Shown here piece after piece: positions 14,934 to 21,562 of a stretch of 38,007 nt of DNA (position 1 is the first letter of the stretch; each line of letters opens with the position of its first letter). The DNA lies in IMG/VR virus record IMGVR_UViG_3300006638_000010, positions 1 to 38,007 of that record. The stretch is one strand, 5' to 3'. The DNA comes from a virus. The notes below the pieces were generated by a model. That model saw only the letters and a list, made by a program, of their open reading frames with translations. It did no database searches and had not been told where the DNA came from. Made by a program: the position numbers and the translations under genes.

Positions 14934-15519
14934 TTATGGATTAGCTTCAAAGAACGCCATAGCGAAATCTATTGGGCATCGGCTGCGCGTTTGCATGTCG
15001 TGGCTAGTGCGTTCTCTCGCACTGCCTAACGTCGATCCTACTGGTAACGGATTTGAAAGTATCGGGCGTTTCGGTAAATTGAAATCTCCCCATAAAGCTG
15101 TTCGTTTAGTCATGAGGCCACCATACTCCCCTTGCGAATACTGAAATGCCGGGGTTCCTAAAAACCATCGCAGAAAGCCTGAGGCAGGGTTTTCTATTGC
15201 CCAGAACTGCAAAGGGCTTCGTTGATTGGAATTTCCGATGCAGACGTACTGACACTCCCAAATTATCCGAAGGCACTCTTTTACTAATCGCATTCCTTCT
15301 CTTAAATCTCTTGGCTCTTTCGCCGATGATCGAGCTATAGAAAAATGGGTGCATGGTGGATTGGCAATAATGCCGTACACATTGGGGGGGGGGCGTGTAG
15401 TTTTCGACCCCGATTTCTTCGCCAATAATTCGCACGTCATAGCCAGCATCTCGATAGGGCTTAGAGTCTGATCCTTCTTTGGCGCATAGATGCAAGATGA
15501 TCTTATTGCTGTTAACCAT
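14934..15519 (-). CDS. Cytosine-C5 DNA methyltransferase, frame broken at a C10 tract
   Basis: From ATG 15519 the frame reads MVNSNKIILHLCAKEGSDSK, PYRDAGYDVRIIGEEIGVEN and YTPPP, then leaves frame at ten C residues. The next frame carries NVYGIIANPPCTHFSIARSS (motif IV Pro-Cys with FS), QFWAIENPASGFLRWFLGTP (ENV-like motif VI) and GGLMTKRTALWGDFNLP. Nine C residues would give one 194-residue protein, the length of compact phage methyltransferases. As given, only a fragment is made. It could protect phage DNA from restriction. The start overlaps the 41-residue gene by eight bases. Confidence 0.78.
15384..15393. repeat. Homopolymer G10/C10 tract in methyltransferase gene
   Basis: Ten G residues on the plus strand (ten C in the coding strand) lie exactly where the methyltransferase frame breaks. 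Tracts of this length slip readily in replication and are also error-prone in sequencing. C9 (or C12) restores the frame. Confidence 0.95.
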
Positions 15520-15637
15520 GTTCCCCACCAAGCGGGAAAATCTTGTTGAGTATAAAAGAGATCCCAATTCCAACCGAGATACAGATCGTCAGCAATAAAA
15601 TAAGAGGTGACGCAAGAATGATTTTGAACTGCTTCAT
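15512..15637 (-). CDS. 41-residue membrane peptide
   Basis: ATG 15637 overlaps the upstream TGA as ATGA. The product is MKQFKIILASPLILLLTICI, then SVGIGISFILNKIFPLGGEH, then G. It is one long hydrophobic span, with basic residues at the N-terminus. It is the last of four consecutive exported or membrane proteins (16684-15512). Holin-like or inhibitor roles cannot be separated from sequence. Confidence 0.65.
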   Translation of the reverse strand: MKQFKIILASPLILLLTICISVGIGISFILNKIFPLGGEHG

Positions 15638-15900
15638 GCGCTCATCCTGTTCTTGCTCCATCTCTCATAAATCGTGTGCGACCGCCATTTTAAGTAGATC
15701 TTGACCCACTCTTTTCCTGGAGTAATGTTCAACTCCTCTGGCACAATCAGAAACTCATGATCGGGATAACTGCGATTGAGAATGTCTTTGATGTAATGAT
15801 AGTCCCGCAGAAACTCTTCCTTCGAGTCGTGGCTGTTGTGTCTTCCGCTGAAGTTGGCGGGGAGTCCTAAGGCACAGATGAGGAAGAGCGTGGGGATCAT
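15634..15900 (-). CDS. Small exported protein, unknown function
   Basis: The protein has 88 residues from ATG 15900: MIPTLFLICALGLPANFSGR is a probable signal peptide or membrane segment, followed by a polar domain (EEFLRDYHYIKDILNRSYPD, HEFLIVPEELNITPGKEWVK). ATG 15900 overlaps the TGA of the collagen-like lipoprotein gene as ATGA, so the longer in-frame start at 16053 was rejected. It is probably periplasmic. No family is recognised. Confidence 0.65.
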   Translation of the reverse strand: MIPTLFLICALGLPANFSGRHNSHDSKEEFLRDYHYIKDILNRSYPDHEFLIVPEELNITPGKEWVKIYLKWRSHTIYERWSKNRMSA

Positions 15901-16328
15901 TGGTTTTTTATCCCACTCATGACCCATCCCACTAAAGGCGCTGAAGGACCGATAACGGTTGTGAGTGACACGACATTTCCATTGACCGCATAACTTCCCG
16001 CCATGCCGCCCACCCAAGTGCTTCCGATCTGAGTCCAGGGCTGGTTTTGCCATTGAACGTAGACGTTAATAACGTCGCCCTTTTCGAGGTCAAAACCTGG
16101 GATCGTTTGGATGGCGCTTACGACAGGAAAACTGTAGCTTCCGCTGTACGTGAAAGGAATACTGCTTGTTATTCCAGGAGGGCCGCCAGGTCCTATAGGG
16201 CCCGTCGGTCCCGTTCCGCCTGCCGCTCCGCCGGAGCCATTCTTTCCACTTGAGCCGTCCCGGCCGTCATGACCACGACACGCTCCGAGAGACAACAACG
16301 CACATAGTAAGACGAGTTTCGTTTTCAT
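15897..16328 (-). CDS. Collagen-like lipoprotein
   Basis: The 143-residue protein starts MKTKLVLLCALLSLGACRGH, a lipoprotein signal with lipobox LGAC and acylated Cys at about residue 17. About ten GXX triplets follow (GHDGRDGSSGKNGSGG, GTGPTGPIGPGGPPG), then a beta-rich domain (SYSFPVVSAIQTIPGFDLEK, YVQWQNQPWTQIGSTWVGGM). The start at 16328 overlaps the previous TGA by ATGA. It is predicted to be a lipid-anchored trimeric fibre facing the periplasm or cell surface. A surface-exclusion or spanin-like role is possible but unproven. Confidence 0.75.
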   Translation of the reverse strand: MKTKLVLLCALLSLGACRGHDGRDGSSGKNGSGGAAGGTGPTGPIGPGGPPGITSSIPFTYSGSYSFPVVSAIQTIPGFDLEKGDVINVYVQWQNQPWTQIGSTWVGGMAGSYAVNGNVVSLTTVIGPSAPLVGWVMSGIKNQ

Positions 16329-16684
16329 TTTGGCTCCTTCCCGCAATCTTCTTCCCCGCACGCCTCTTTGTTGGTGATCATTTTGCCGGGGTTGGCCTGC
16401 ACGTCGTCAGTGTCCAAATCCGCTTTCTTAGAGTCTTTCCACGGAGTCTCGGCAGGGATAAGTCCAATGATGTGATTTGTTCTCCGCTCATGCGCTTCAT
16501 TGAGCGCGGCGGCGAGGTCTTTAGCCCATTGTTCTGAATGATCCATGCAAAATGCCCACTGATTGGTTGAGGCAATATAAACATCGGTAGTTTGAACGAT
16601 TGGCCCGTTAACAATATAAGTTCCAGAAGAATTATTAATTCCCCAACATAACGGCAACGCCAACAGCCAGAGATAACGGCTCAT
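16325..16684 (-). CDS. Exported protein, unknown function
   Basis: The 119-residue protein starts MSRYLWLLALPLCWGINNSS, a probable Sec signal peptide. Next come GTYIVNGPIVQTTDVYIAST and a helical region WAKDLAAALNEAHERRTNHI, with a Cys/Lys/Glu-rich end (EACGEEDCGKEPK). It overlaps both neighbours by ATGA. It leads a cassette of four exported or membrane proteins in the early operon. The two C-terminal Cys could form a disulphide in the periplasm. Confidence 0.68.
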   Translation of the reverse strand: MSRYLWLLALPLCWGINNSSGTYIVNGPIVQTTDVYIASTNQWAFCMDHSEQWAKDLAAALNEAHERRTNHIIGLIPAETPWKDSKKADLDTDDVQANPGKMITNKEACGEEDCGKEPK

Positions 16685-16890
16685 GATTTATTCCTCCCTT
16701 CGTAAATATTTCTAATGCGGCGATCCGCGCTAATTTCAACTCTCGTTCCATCCGAAAACGGTTTCGTCGACATCAACCAACATTCACACCGTTCGACAGG
16801 CGCACGCATCGTGATAATTTCTCGCTTGCCTTTCTGAACGTAAACGAGCGCTTCTTTCAAGTACGGCTCGAATTTGTGTTTGTGCTTCAT
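16681..16890 (-). CDS. Small protein, unknown function
   Basis: The 69-residue protein is MKHKHKFEPYLKEALVYVQK, GKREIITMRAPVERCECWLM, STKPFSDGTRVEISADRRIR and NIYEGRNKS. 'H.hkf..........RCEC' with a basic/strand pattern resembles small phage proteins that bind a metal through His and CxC. No ribosome binding site precedes the ATG. Instead an 11-codon mini-ORF (16887-16922) bridges it to the resolvase gene by ATGA on both sides, suggesting translational relay. Confidence 0.68.
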   Translation of the reverse strand: MKHKHKFEPYLKEALVYVQKGKREIITMRAPVERCECWLMSTKPFSDGTRVEISADRRIRNIYEGRNKS

Positions 16891-16918
16891 AGACTGTTAA
16901 CGACGAATTGCGTTTTGG

Positions 16919-17287
16919 TCATTCAATTTCCTCCAAAGTTACTTCGACTCTCGGATTTAAAGGGTCAATTTCTGGGAACCAATGCGATATGCCTTTTACC
17001 CACTTTCGCCCGTCATTGGGCAAAATCCCTGCGGATACGAGGCCATCTAGAAGCACCTTCGTACCACCGGCCGACACGTTGTCAATATCGCGCCGCCGGT
17101 TTGGTTCGTACCAACAAATTGAGATCGTGACTGGCTTGTGAATGGGGGAAATTCCAACGACTGCCATCGCGCAGCGCCTGGTTTCTTTGCGTTTCAGATC
17201 CGCGCCTTTCCATCGGTTTGCGTTCATGGCTCCGATGAAATCATTCATGCCAGGTAATCTTCCGCTGATCGTGAATTTAACAGTCAT
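16919..17287 (-). CDS. rusA: RusA-family Holliday junction resolvase
   Basis: The 122-residue protein starts MTVKFTISGRLPGMNDFIGA. It contains RRRDIDNVSAGGTKVLLDGL and VSAGILPNDGRKWVKGI. 'R.rDiDN....kv..DgLv.aGil.nD....v' is the RusA active-site pattern; the Asp residues of RDIDN and of LPNDG are the expected metal ligands. The length matches the family (about 120). It resolves recombination intermediates in phage DNA before packaging. It overlaps the upstream gene by ATGA. Confidence 0.92.
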   Translation of the reverse strand: MTVKFTISGRLPGMNDFIGAMNANRWKGADLKRKETRRCAMAVVGISPIHKPVTISICWYEPNRRRDIDNVSAGGTKVLLDGLVSAGILPNDGRKWVKGISHWFPEIDPLNPRVEVTLEEIE

Positions 17288-17517
17288 ATCGCGATCCGCA
17301 TTTGGCCTGACGTTTCACGCTCATAAAGCACGTACAAGTTTTCACTCGCCTTTTTACCCTTTCGCAGAACCAAGTCATAGCGTCCCTGCTTACGAAGGTC
17401 CGTTTTTCTTGCATTAAATTCGTGGCTCCAAGGTTCGCCGCTCATCAAGATTTCACGCAGCGTCGCCGCAGATCCTCGAAACTTAAACCAGGAAATGATC
17501 GATTCGATATGACTCAT
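17284..17517 (-). CDS. Early protein, possible winged-helix, unknown function
   Basis: The protein has 77 residues from ATG 17517: MSHIESIISWFKFRGSAATL, then REILMSGEPWSHEFNARKTD, LRKQGRYDLVLRKGKKASEN, LYVLYERETSGQMRIAI. 'G....tl.Eil...w..e...r.tdLrk.G.y.l' is the pattern of small winged-helix proteins of phages. GGTGAGTGATATG supports this start over the TTG at 17529. It couples directly to the resolvase gene by ATGA. Confidence 0.7.
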   Translation of the reverse strand: MSHIESIISWFKFRGSAATLREILMSGEPWSHEFNARKTDLRKQGRYDLVLRKGKKASENLYVLYERETSGQMRIAI

Positions 17518-17518
17518 A

Positions 17519-18010
17519 TCACTCACCAACGGCGGCTATACGGACGGCGATATCTTTGCCATAGCCATCGCCATAGCCATAGCCATCGCCAGAGCCAGAG
17601 CCATAGCCATCGCCAGAGCCAGAGCCATCGCCAGAGCCAGAGCCATCGCCATAGCCATAGCCATCGCCAGAGCCAGAGCCATCGCCAGAGCCAGAGCCAT
17701 CGCCATCGCCAGAGCCAGAGCCATCGCCATAGCCATAGCCATAGCCATCGCCAGAGCCAGAGCCATAGCCATAGCCATCGCCAGAGCCAGAGCCATAGCC
17801 ATCGCCAGAGCCATCGCCATCGCCAGAGCCAGAGAACGTCCAAAGCGGACGACCAAAAGCTTTCAACTCCTTGAGAGAAAACATCTTCTCAGCCCATATA
17901 AGACTTGAAGTTGAAAAGTCGCTCACCGCTTGGCCGACCTTTGGAATCGAACAGGCCCCAAAGAGAATGCAGCGGATCGCGATTTCTCTTGTGACTTTTA
18001 AGAGTTCCAT
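17519..18010 (-). CDS. Protein with long (Gly-X)n repeat tail
   Basis: The 163-residue protein has a globular start (MELLKVTREIAIRCILFGAC, SIPKVGQAVSDFSTSSLIWA, EKMFSLKELKAFGRPLWTF). It is followed by about 90 residues of strictly alternating Gly and Ser, Asp or Tyr (GSGDGYG type), and ends KDIAVRIAAVGE. The tail is coded by a hexanucleotide array. Such a chain should be extended and flexible. The start overlaps the upstream gene by 13 bases; the array lies in frame with the downstream stop. The function is unknown. That the frame is open through the whole array, with a non-repeat end, supports a real product. Confidence 0.72.
   Translation of the reverse strand: MELLKVTREIAIRCILFGACSIPKVGQAVSDFSTSSLIWAEKMFSLKELKAFGRPLWTFSGSGDGDGSGDGYGSGSGDGYGYGSGSGDGYGYGYGDGSGSGDGDGSGSGDGSGSGDGYGYGDGSGSGDGSGSGDGYGSGSGDGYGYGDGYGKDIAVRIAAVGE
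17558..17834. repeat. Degenerate hexanucleotide array GCCATA/GCCATC/GCCAGA
   Basis: About 46 consecutive six-base units beginning GCC alternate between three variants, ata, atc and aga (coding strand GGCTAT, GGCGAT, GGCTCT for Gly-Tyr, Gly-Asp, Gly-Ser). The order of variants is not regular. Six-base units keep the frame whatever the copy number. Confidence 0.95.
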
Positions 18011-18270
18011 TTCTTTGCCGCCTCATCTGAAACTGGCATGATGCTTGTGATTTTGAATAAGCGCAGTTCAGGAACTTGCGTCCCAATCTTGCATCCACTC
18101 GTTGGGCCAGCAGACGCGAGCCCAAGAAAACCTCCGCAATCACTTGACCAATAAATACAGTTCTTCGCATTGGTTAGTGTTATCTCGTCGGGCAAATGCT
18201 TATCTTCTTTCACATATCCAAAGAACACTCCGCGAAACTCCGTCGTAACTAACACCGCTTTATTTTTCAT
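17998..18270 (-). CDS. DUF6948-like phage protein
   Basis: The 90-residue protein starts MKNKAVLVTTEFRGVFFGYV. It contains EITLTNAKNCIYWSSDCGGF, then LGLASAGPTSGCKIGTQVPE and LRLFKITSIMPVSDEAAKKW. 'vvvtTe.rGvffGy........l..ar..iyW....g...LA..Gp...ckI......l.l..vt.v..vs.eA...W' is, from memory, the DUF6948 family of phage early proteins, of unknown function. It overlaps the replication gene by ATGA and has a GGAGCC ribosome binding site. Confidence 0.75.
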   Translation of the reverse strand: MKNKAVLVTTEFRGVFFGYVKEDKHLPDEITLTNAKNCIYWSSDCGGFLGLASAGPTSGCKIGTQVPELRLFKITSIMPVSDEAAKKWNS

Positions 18271-18998
18271 GCTGGCTCCTTTTGATTTTCGTTAGGGTCA
18301 AAAATATCTTTCTCATCCGGTATGTTCTCTTTGAATTTTGGCAGCGCCGGCGCCGGCATGGATTCACGGGATGGGGAAAACTCCTTAGGACGATGCTTCC
18401 AAGTCCGCACTGCTGCCTGCCAAGACTTCATGGGACTACTTCCGATTTTCCAGCCCTTCGATTCGTAAAAGTCGCAGAACGCGGAACCATCAATCTGGAA
18501 ACCAATAGAGGCGCCGTAGGCCGTGACTTCTTGAGCAGAGGGCCTAGAAAAAACATTCTTTTTATTGTTATGTACTGCACTGCTATGTACTGCACTGCTA
18601 GGGGACTCCTTAGCTTCATGTTTAGGAGTCCTTGTAGGAGTCCTTGATTTACGATGCTTTCCCCATCTGATTTTGTTCGCTTTTACAGCACGTTTCTTAA
18701 AAGCTGATAGGTGACCACTATGGTCATGCCAATCATGTATTTGGTAAAAATCACCATCACGTTCCAAAAATCCTATTTCGATCATTACGCGTACCATTTC
18801 ACCTTTATCACCCCACCAGCGACATATGCGTTCGAGTTCTCCTTCAAGCATTTTTACGCGCCCATGCTCCGGGCTATGGCGGCCTACATAGGTCCATAAA
18901 CGGATAGGAAGAACGTCCGCGCCATTGCCCAAAATCGTTTCAAGTCTCATTGGTTTTGCATGATCGAAATAATTGAGATCTAGATTTAGAGAAGGCAT
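18267..18998 (-). CDS. DnaD-like phage replication initiator or loader
   Basis: The 243-residue protein has an N-terminal winged-helix region at about residues 1-100 (LNYFDHAKPMRLETILGNGA, LWTYVGRHSPEHGRVKMLEG, MVRVMIEIGFLERDGDFYQI, HDWHDHSG). A basic linker follows (KRAVKANKIRWGKHRKSRTP), and then a C-terminal domain (FCDFYESKGWKIGSSPMKSW, QAAVRTWKHR). This layout is typical of phage replication proteins related to DnaD and replisome organisers, which load helicase at the origin. No primase or polymerase is in the window, so it probably recruits host enzymes. The linker and the 18560-18640 stretch contain short direct repeats. Confidence 0.75.
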   Translation of the reverse strand: MPSLNLDLNYFDHAKPMRLETILGNGADVLPIRLWTYVGRHSPEHGRVKMLEGELERICRWWGDKGEMVRVMIEIGFLERDGDFYQIHDWHDHSGHLSAFKKRAVKANKIRWGKHRKSRTPTRTPKHEAKESPSSAVHSSAVHNNKKNVFSRPSAQEVTAYGASIGFQIDGSAFCDFYESKGWKIGSSPMKSWQAAVRTWKHRPKEFSPSRESMPAPALPKFKENIPDEKDIFDPNENQKEPA

Positions 18999-19058
18999 AT
19001 AGACCTATTTTTCATTGGGCCTTTTCTTTACAAGTTTGTGATTGATGGGTAAAAAAAA

Positions 19059-19244
19059 TCACGAGACTTCGCCAGCCGCTTTCTTCAGATTATCTCTCTC
19101 GATCTCCAAGTGCTGAAGATCTGTCCGAATCATCCACTCCTTTTCATGCAGTTCGAGAAGCTTGGCTTCCAGGCCAGTCAATTCCGCCATTTTGGATTGC
19201 CAATCATTTTCAATGTCATCGAGCGTTCTTAATTTAGCGTTCAT
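19059..19244 (-). CDS. Small coiled-coil protein
   Basis: The 61-residue protein is MNAKLRTLDDIENDWQSKMA, ELTGLEAKLLELHEKEWMIR, TDLQHLEIERDNLKKAAGEV, S. It is almost entirely one amphipathic, charged helix with heptad-like Leu spacing. AAAAAGGAGGTTTTAAATG is a strong start signal. The family is not recognised. It overlaps the upstream 42-residue gene by 11 bases and is followed by a 60-base gap with no gene. Confidence 0.75.
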   Translation of the reverse strand: MNAKLRTLDDIENDWQSKMAELTGLEAKLLELHEKEWMIRTDLQHLEIERDNLKKAAGEVS

Positions 19245-19362
19245 TTAAAACCTCCTTTTTAGATCTGGCCATCAGCCTCATCCATACTTGCTCAGAAACC
19301 TCAAGCTGAATCCCGTCGTCGAACAACAGATAAAACTTTGCATCGGAGAATAAGAATTTCAT
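19234..19362 (-). CDS. 42-residue protein, unknown function
   Basis: ATG 19362 overlaps the upstream TGA as ATGA. The product is MKFLFSDAKFYLLFDDGIQL, EVSEQVWMRLMARSKKEVLN, ER. Two short strands and a helix suggest a minimal folded unit. Its last codons hold the ribosome binding site of the coiled-coil gene. No family is recognised. Confidence 0.6.
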   Translation of the reverse strand: MKFLFSDAKFYLLFDDGIQLEVSEQVWMRLMARSKKEVLNER

Positions 19363-19571
19363 TCGTTTGCGCTCCATGGGATTTCGGGGGGATTTTGTTT
19401 CTGTAAACAACGATGTCGAGCACGATAGCCACCTGCGACAAAGCGCACTTTCTCGCCTTCGACGATTTCATAGACCGCAAGAAGGTTGTCGAGAGGAATA
19501 AGCTTTCCGCTGTCAACGTCCTTGCCAAAGACTATTTGCTCGTCGCAGAATTCGCAGACTTTGGCGCTCAT
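19359..19571 (-). CDS. Zinc-finger-like early protein
   Basis: The 70-residue protein starts MSAKVCEFCDEQIVFGKDVD. It continues SGKLIPLDNLLAVYEIVEGE and ends with GGYRARHRCLQKQNPPEIPW. CEFC and HRC give a C-C-H-C metal site. 'C..C...i.f......gk.iplD.......' with a final 'H...C' is a common layout in small phage zinc proteins of unknown function. It overlaps both neighbours by ATGA. Confidence 0.78.
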   Translation of the reverse strand: MSAKVCEFCDEQIVFGKDVDSGKLIPLDNLLAVYEIVEGEKVRFVAGGYRARHRCLQKQNPPEIPWSANE

Positions 19572-19753
19572 GATTTTGCTCCTATTGTTTCCGGCAGAAC
19601 TTCGATAGCGATCGACAAAGGCTTATCCATAAGAAAATCGATATCCTCCACCGATCCGTGGACGGCGAAAAGGATTGTCTTTTCCTTCTCGCCGCCCGCG
19701 GTGCGCCGCACTCCAAACTTCGTGATCGTTCCGACTAATTTTGTGACAGTCAT
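19568..19753 (-). CDS. Small protein downstream of SSB-like gene
   Basis: The 61-residue protein is MTVTKLVGTITKFGVRRTAG, GEKEKTILFAVHGSVEDIDF, LMDKPLSIAIEVLPETIGAK, S. It is mostly beta strands, and the first strand pair resembles half of an OB fold. Its ATG overlaps the TAA of the SSB-like gene as TAATG, so the two are translated together. A partner role for the SSB-like protein is inferred from coupling only. Confidence 0.7.
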   Translation of the reverse strand: MTVTKLVGTITKFGVRRTAGGEKEKTILFAVHGSVEDIDFLMDKPLSIAIEVLPETIGAKS

Positions 19754-20217
19754 TAGAAAGGAATTCCTTCGTCGATCTTGATTTTCACCAATCCATCTGG
19801 GACGGGTTGCACGGACGTTCTTAGCGTGACGGCATATTTCTTATTCATCGCAGCTCCTTCGGCTTCCATTTTTAGATCGAAGTTTAAAATGTCTTGGTCT
19901 TCTTCGGACAAATTAATGGCGATCTTCTTAATGAGTTTTGCGATCATCGGGCCATACTCAAAGAGCTGGACTTTATGGAGCGTGTGGTTATAGACATTCG
20001 TGATGAATTTCTGCGTCGGTTCCTGTCCGTCCTGGCATAGCTCACACATATCCTGGCCTTTGCATTCGACTTGAAACTTACCATCAACGGCGCCCTTCAG
20101 GGTGTGTTTAAAGACCTCGACCGGCGTTGGGTCCAATAGTCGAATGACCATCGGTGTTCCAGCCTCAATCTTTAAGAATTTACTCGTCTGTTTTATTTCT
20201 TGATCTGCATAGCTCAT
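19753..20217 (-). CDS. Single-stranded DNA-binding-like protein with zinc site
   Basis: The 154-residue protein starts MSYADQEIKQTSKFLKIEAG, then TPMVIRLLDPTPVEVFKHTL. A metal site is in ECKGQDMCELCQDGQ, and FITNVYNHTLHKVQLFEYGP and a helical/strand C-terminal part follow. 'fLk...G....rlL......h......g.....C......C..C' followed by 'n...nVyn...' recalls T4 gp32-type and related phage SSBs. It lies just after the nuclease gene in a recombination/replication cluster. GGAGGAATAAAAGAATG is its ribosome binding site. The SSB call is moderate. Confidence 0.68.
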   Translation of the reverse strand: MSYADQEIKQTSKFLKIEAGTPMVIRLLDPTPVEVFKHTLKGAVDGKFQVECKGQDMCELCQDGQEPTQKFITNVYNHTLHKVQLFEYGPMIAKLIKKIAINLSEEDQDILNFDLKMEAEGAAMNKKYAVTLRTSVQPVPDGLVKIKIDEGIPF

Positions 20218-21080
20218 TCTTTTATTCCTCCCAGTTTTAGTTGGATCGTTGCCGGAAAACTGAACGTCTCCGGCTGATCATCTGCGTGTTCGCGCTCCCA
20301 TAAAGCGGAAGCGTGACGGTAGTCCGGATAATCCTTTTCAAGCAAGGTCTGCCGATCCCGAACGAGCGTTTTGAGCCCTTGGATACCGCCCTTGATAGTG
20401 GCTGAGGTGTGCGTGATGAGGGCGCCCGCCACCTTCATTTGGTGCATCTGTTCATACATGAAGGCGTAGGCCGCAAGCTGAAGCCAGGTATTTTCGCCCA
20501 CGACTTTTCCTGTCTTTAAATCATTGATATAAGTGCCAGCCTTTAAATGGATAGGCTTTGATCCCGCGACAAGATAATCACCTTCGTCGATCCATAGAAT
20601 GTTGTCAATAGTCCCGGCATCCTTATTGGCGATGTCGTAAACCTTTTCTTCAACGCCAATCACAAAAGGCTTCAGCGCATCAAATTGCTTTTGAAGTTTT
20701 ACTATGGTCCACATCTCATCCTGGGTACGGAGAATAGACACGTTGCCATTGTGTTCCGCTTTTAATGCCGCGATTCCTTCTTCCGTAAAAACGGGATTTT
20801 GCCAGGGATCGTAAACCACCATGCCGCCTTTGAGCGCGATCTCATAGGCCCAATGAATACGTTTTCCGCGCTGCCCTGCTTCGTACATCCGAAAATCAGC
20901 TTCGCGGTTTCCGATGTCGCCGCGCCATTTGGCGAGGAAAGGCTTATCAATGATCCCGAGCTTGGTTGTTACGGAGGGGAGATAGTGAGTCGTCCCATCT
21001 TTTGTGATTTTGTAATAGTGATCGTCGAAGTACTCAACTAAGACAGGTTCGACGACCGCTACAGGATTAGAAGATTGCAT
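20214..21080 (-). CDS. PD-(D/E)XK nuclease (RecB/Cas4-like exonuclease)
   Basis: The protein has 288 residues from ATG 21080. It has HYLPSVTTKLGIIDKPFLAK with W then GDIG, and RGKRIHWAYEIALKGG (motif with catalytic His). VIGVEEKVYDIANKDAGTID (Glu and Asp ligands; AGTID...) is followed by TYINDLKTGKVVGENTWLQL (the D-x-K-T-G core) and AAYAFMYEQM. 'E..v......aGt.D.........i.DlKTGk.....lQlaaYa' is the classic signature. It probably degrades or processes DNA ends in phage recombination. An earlier in-frame start at 21122 would overlap the upstream gene further and has a poorly spaced ribosome site. Confidence 0.9.
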   Translation of the reverse strand: MQSSNPVAVVEPVLVEYFDDHYYKITKDGTTHYLPSVTTKLGIIDKPFLAKWRGDIGNREADFRMYEAGQRGKRIHWAYEIALKGGMVVYDPWQNPVFTEEGIAALKAEHNGNVSILRTQDEMWTIVKLQKQFDALKPFVIGVEEKVYDIANKDAGTIDNILWIDEGDYLVAGSKPIHLKAGTYINDLKTGKVVGENTWLQLAAYAFMYEQMHQMKVAGALITHTSATIKGGIQGLKTLVRDRQTLLEKDYPDYRHASALWEREHADDQPETFSFPATIQLKLGGIKE

Positions 21081-21261
21081 GGACGGCCCCCTTTTCGAGC
21101 CACGGCATTCCTTCTTTGGCAATCTGCTCGTGCTTTTTCCATGAAACCCTATTTACGATATGGCTGAGAACGCTGTCCTGTGTGTCGATTAACTCCTTTT
21201 CCGTCATCGTCACGTTCATCTGATTAGCTACATCTCGAATGATGTCTGTCAGTAAGTTCAT
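21067..21261 (-). CDS. Small early protein, unknown function
   Basis: The protein has 64 residues: MNLLTDIIRDVANQMNVTMT, EKELIDTQDSVLSHIVNRVS, WKKHEQIAKEGMPWLEKGAV, HAIF. It is helical throughout. GGGAGGCAACAACGATG marks the start, and the ATG overlaps the TGA of the 41-residue Cys-rich gene. It overlaps the nuclease start by 14 bases, so the pair is coupled. Confidence 0.73.
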   Translation of the reverse strand: MNLLTDIIRDVANQMNVTMTEKELIDTQDSVLSHIVNRVSWKKHEQIAKEGMPWLEKGAVHAIF

Positions 21262-21383
21262 CGTTGTTGCCTCCCAGTTCTTCGTATGTGACAAAAGCAA
21301 TCGCAGCGCCAACCTTTCGGGCACCCGCACGAATCACATTCAGGCCCGTCATACTCTTCGATCTCGTTAAATGGGTTTAGCAC
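21258..21383 (-). CDS. 41-residue Cys-rich protein
   Basis: GTG 21383 overlaps the upstream gene end, and the TGA overlaps the next ATG. The product is VLNPFNEIEEYDGPECDSCG, CPKGWRCDCFCHIRRTGRQQ, R. CDSCGCPKGWRCDCFCH offers six Cys and one His within 17 residues, a compact metal site. No family is recognised. A GTG start with coupling at both ends supports it. Confidence 0.6.
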   Translation of the reverse strand: MLNPFNEIEEYDGPECDSCGCPKGWRCDCFCHIRRTGRQQR

Positions 21384-21562
21384 GGCAGCTCGACCGCATC
21401 AAAAAGCATCGAGTAAAGTCCTAAGAGGCGTAGGCCAAAAGGTTCCTTGGCAATGCGCTCTCGAATTCCCTGAAGTAAGTAGCTCCTGTAATTTCTTCGT
21501 GATTTCATATGACCTCCTAAGTTCATCCATTCATCCTCGGCTGGCTGGATTCCGTAATTCAT
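21377..21562 (-). CDS. Small early protein with two possible starts
   Basis: The protein has 61 residues: MNYGIQPAEDEWMNLGGHMK, SRRNYRSYLLQGIRERIAKE, PFGLRLLGLYSMLFDAVELP, C. ATG 21562 follows GAGGAGGCCGC, and an in-frame ATG at 21508 follows AGGAGGTCAT, so both starts are strong and two nested products (61 and 43 residues) may be made. The C-terminal part is helical and hydrophobic. The family is not recognised. Confidence 0.68.
   Translation of the reverse strand: MNYGIQPAEDEWMNLGGHMKSRRNYRSYLLQGIRERIAKEPFGLRLLGLYSMLFDAVELPC

Noticed and set aside
17558-17834. CRISPR-like repeat array
   Set aside because: Units are six bases with no spacers and lie inside a coding frame.
17422-17874. Plus-strand His/Ser/Gln-rich frame and two minus-strand Leu/Trp and Ala/Met frames over the repeat
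   Set aside because: A six-base array is open in all frames; only the Gly-X frame has sensible non-repeat ends and coupled neighbours.
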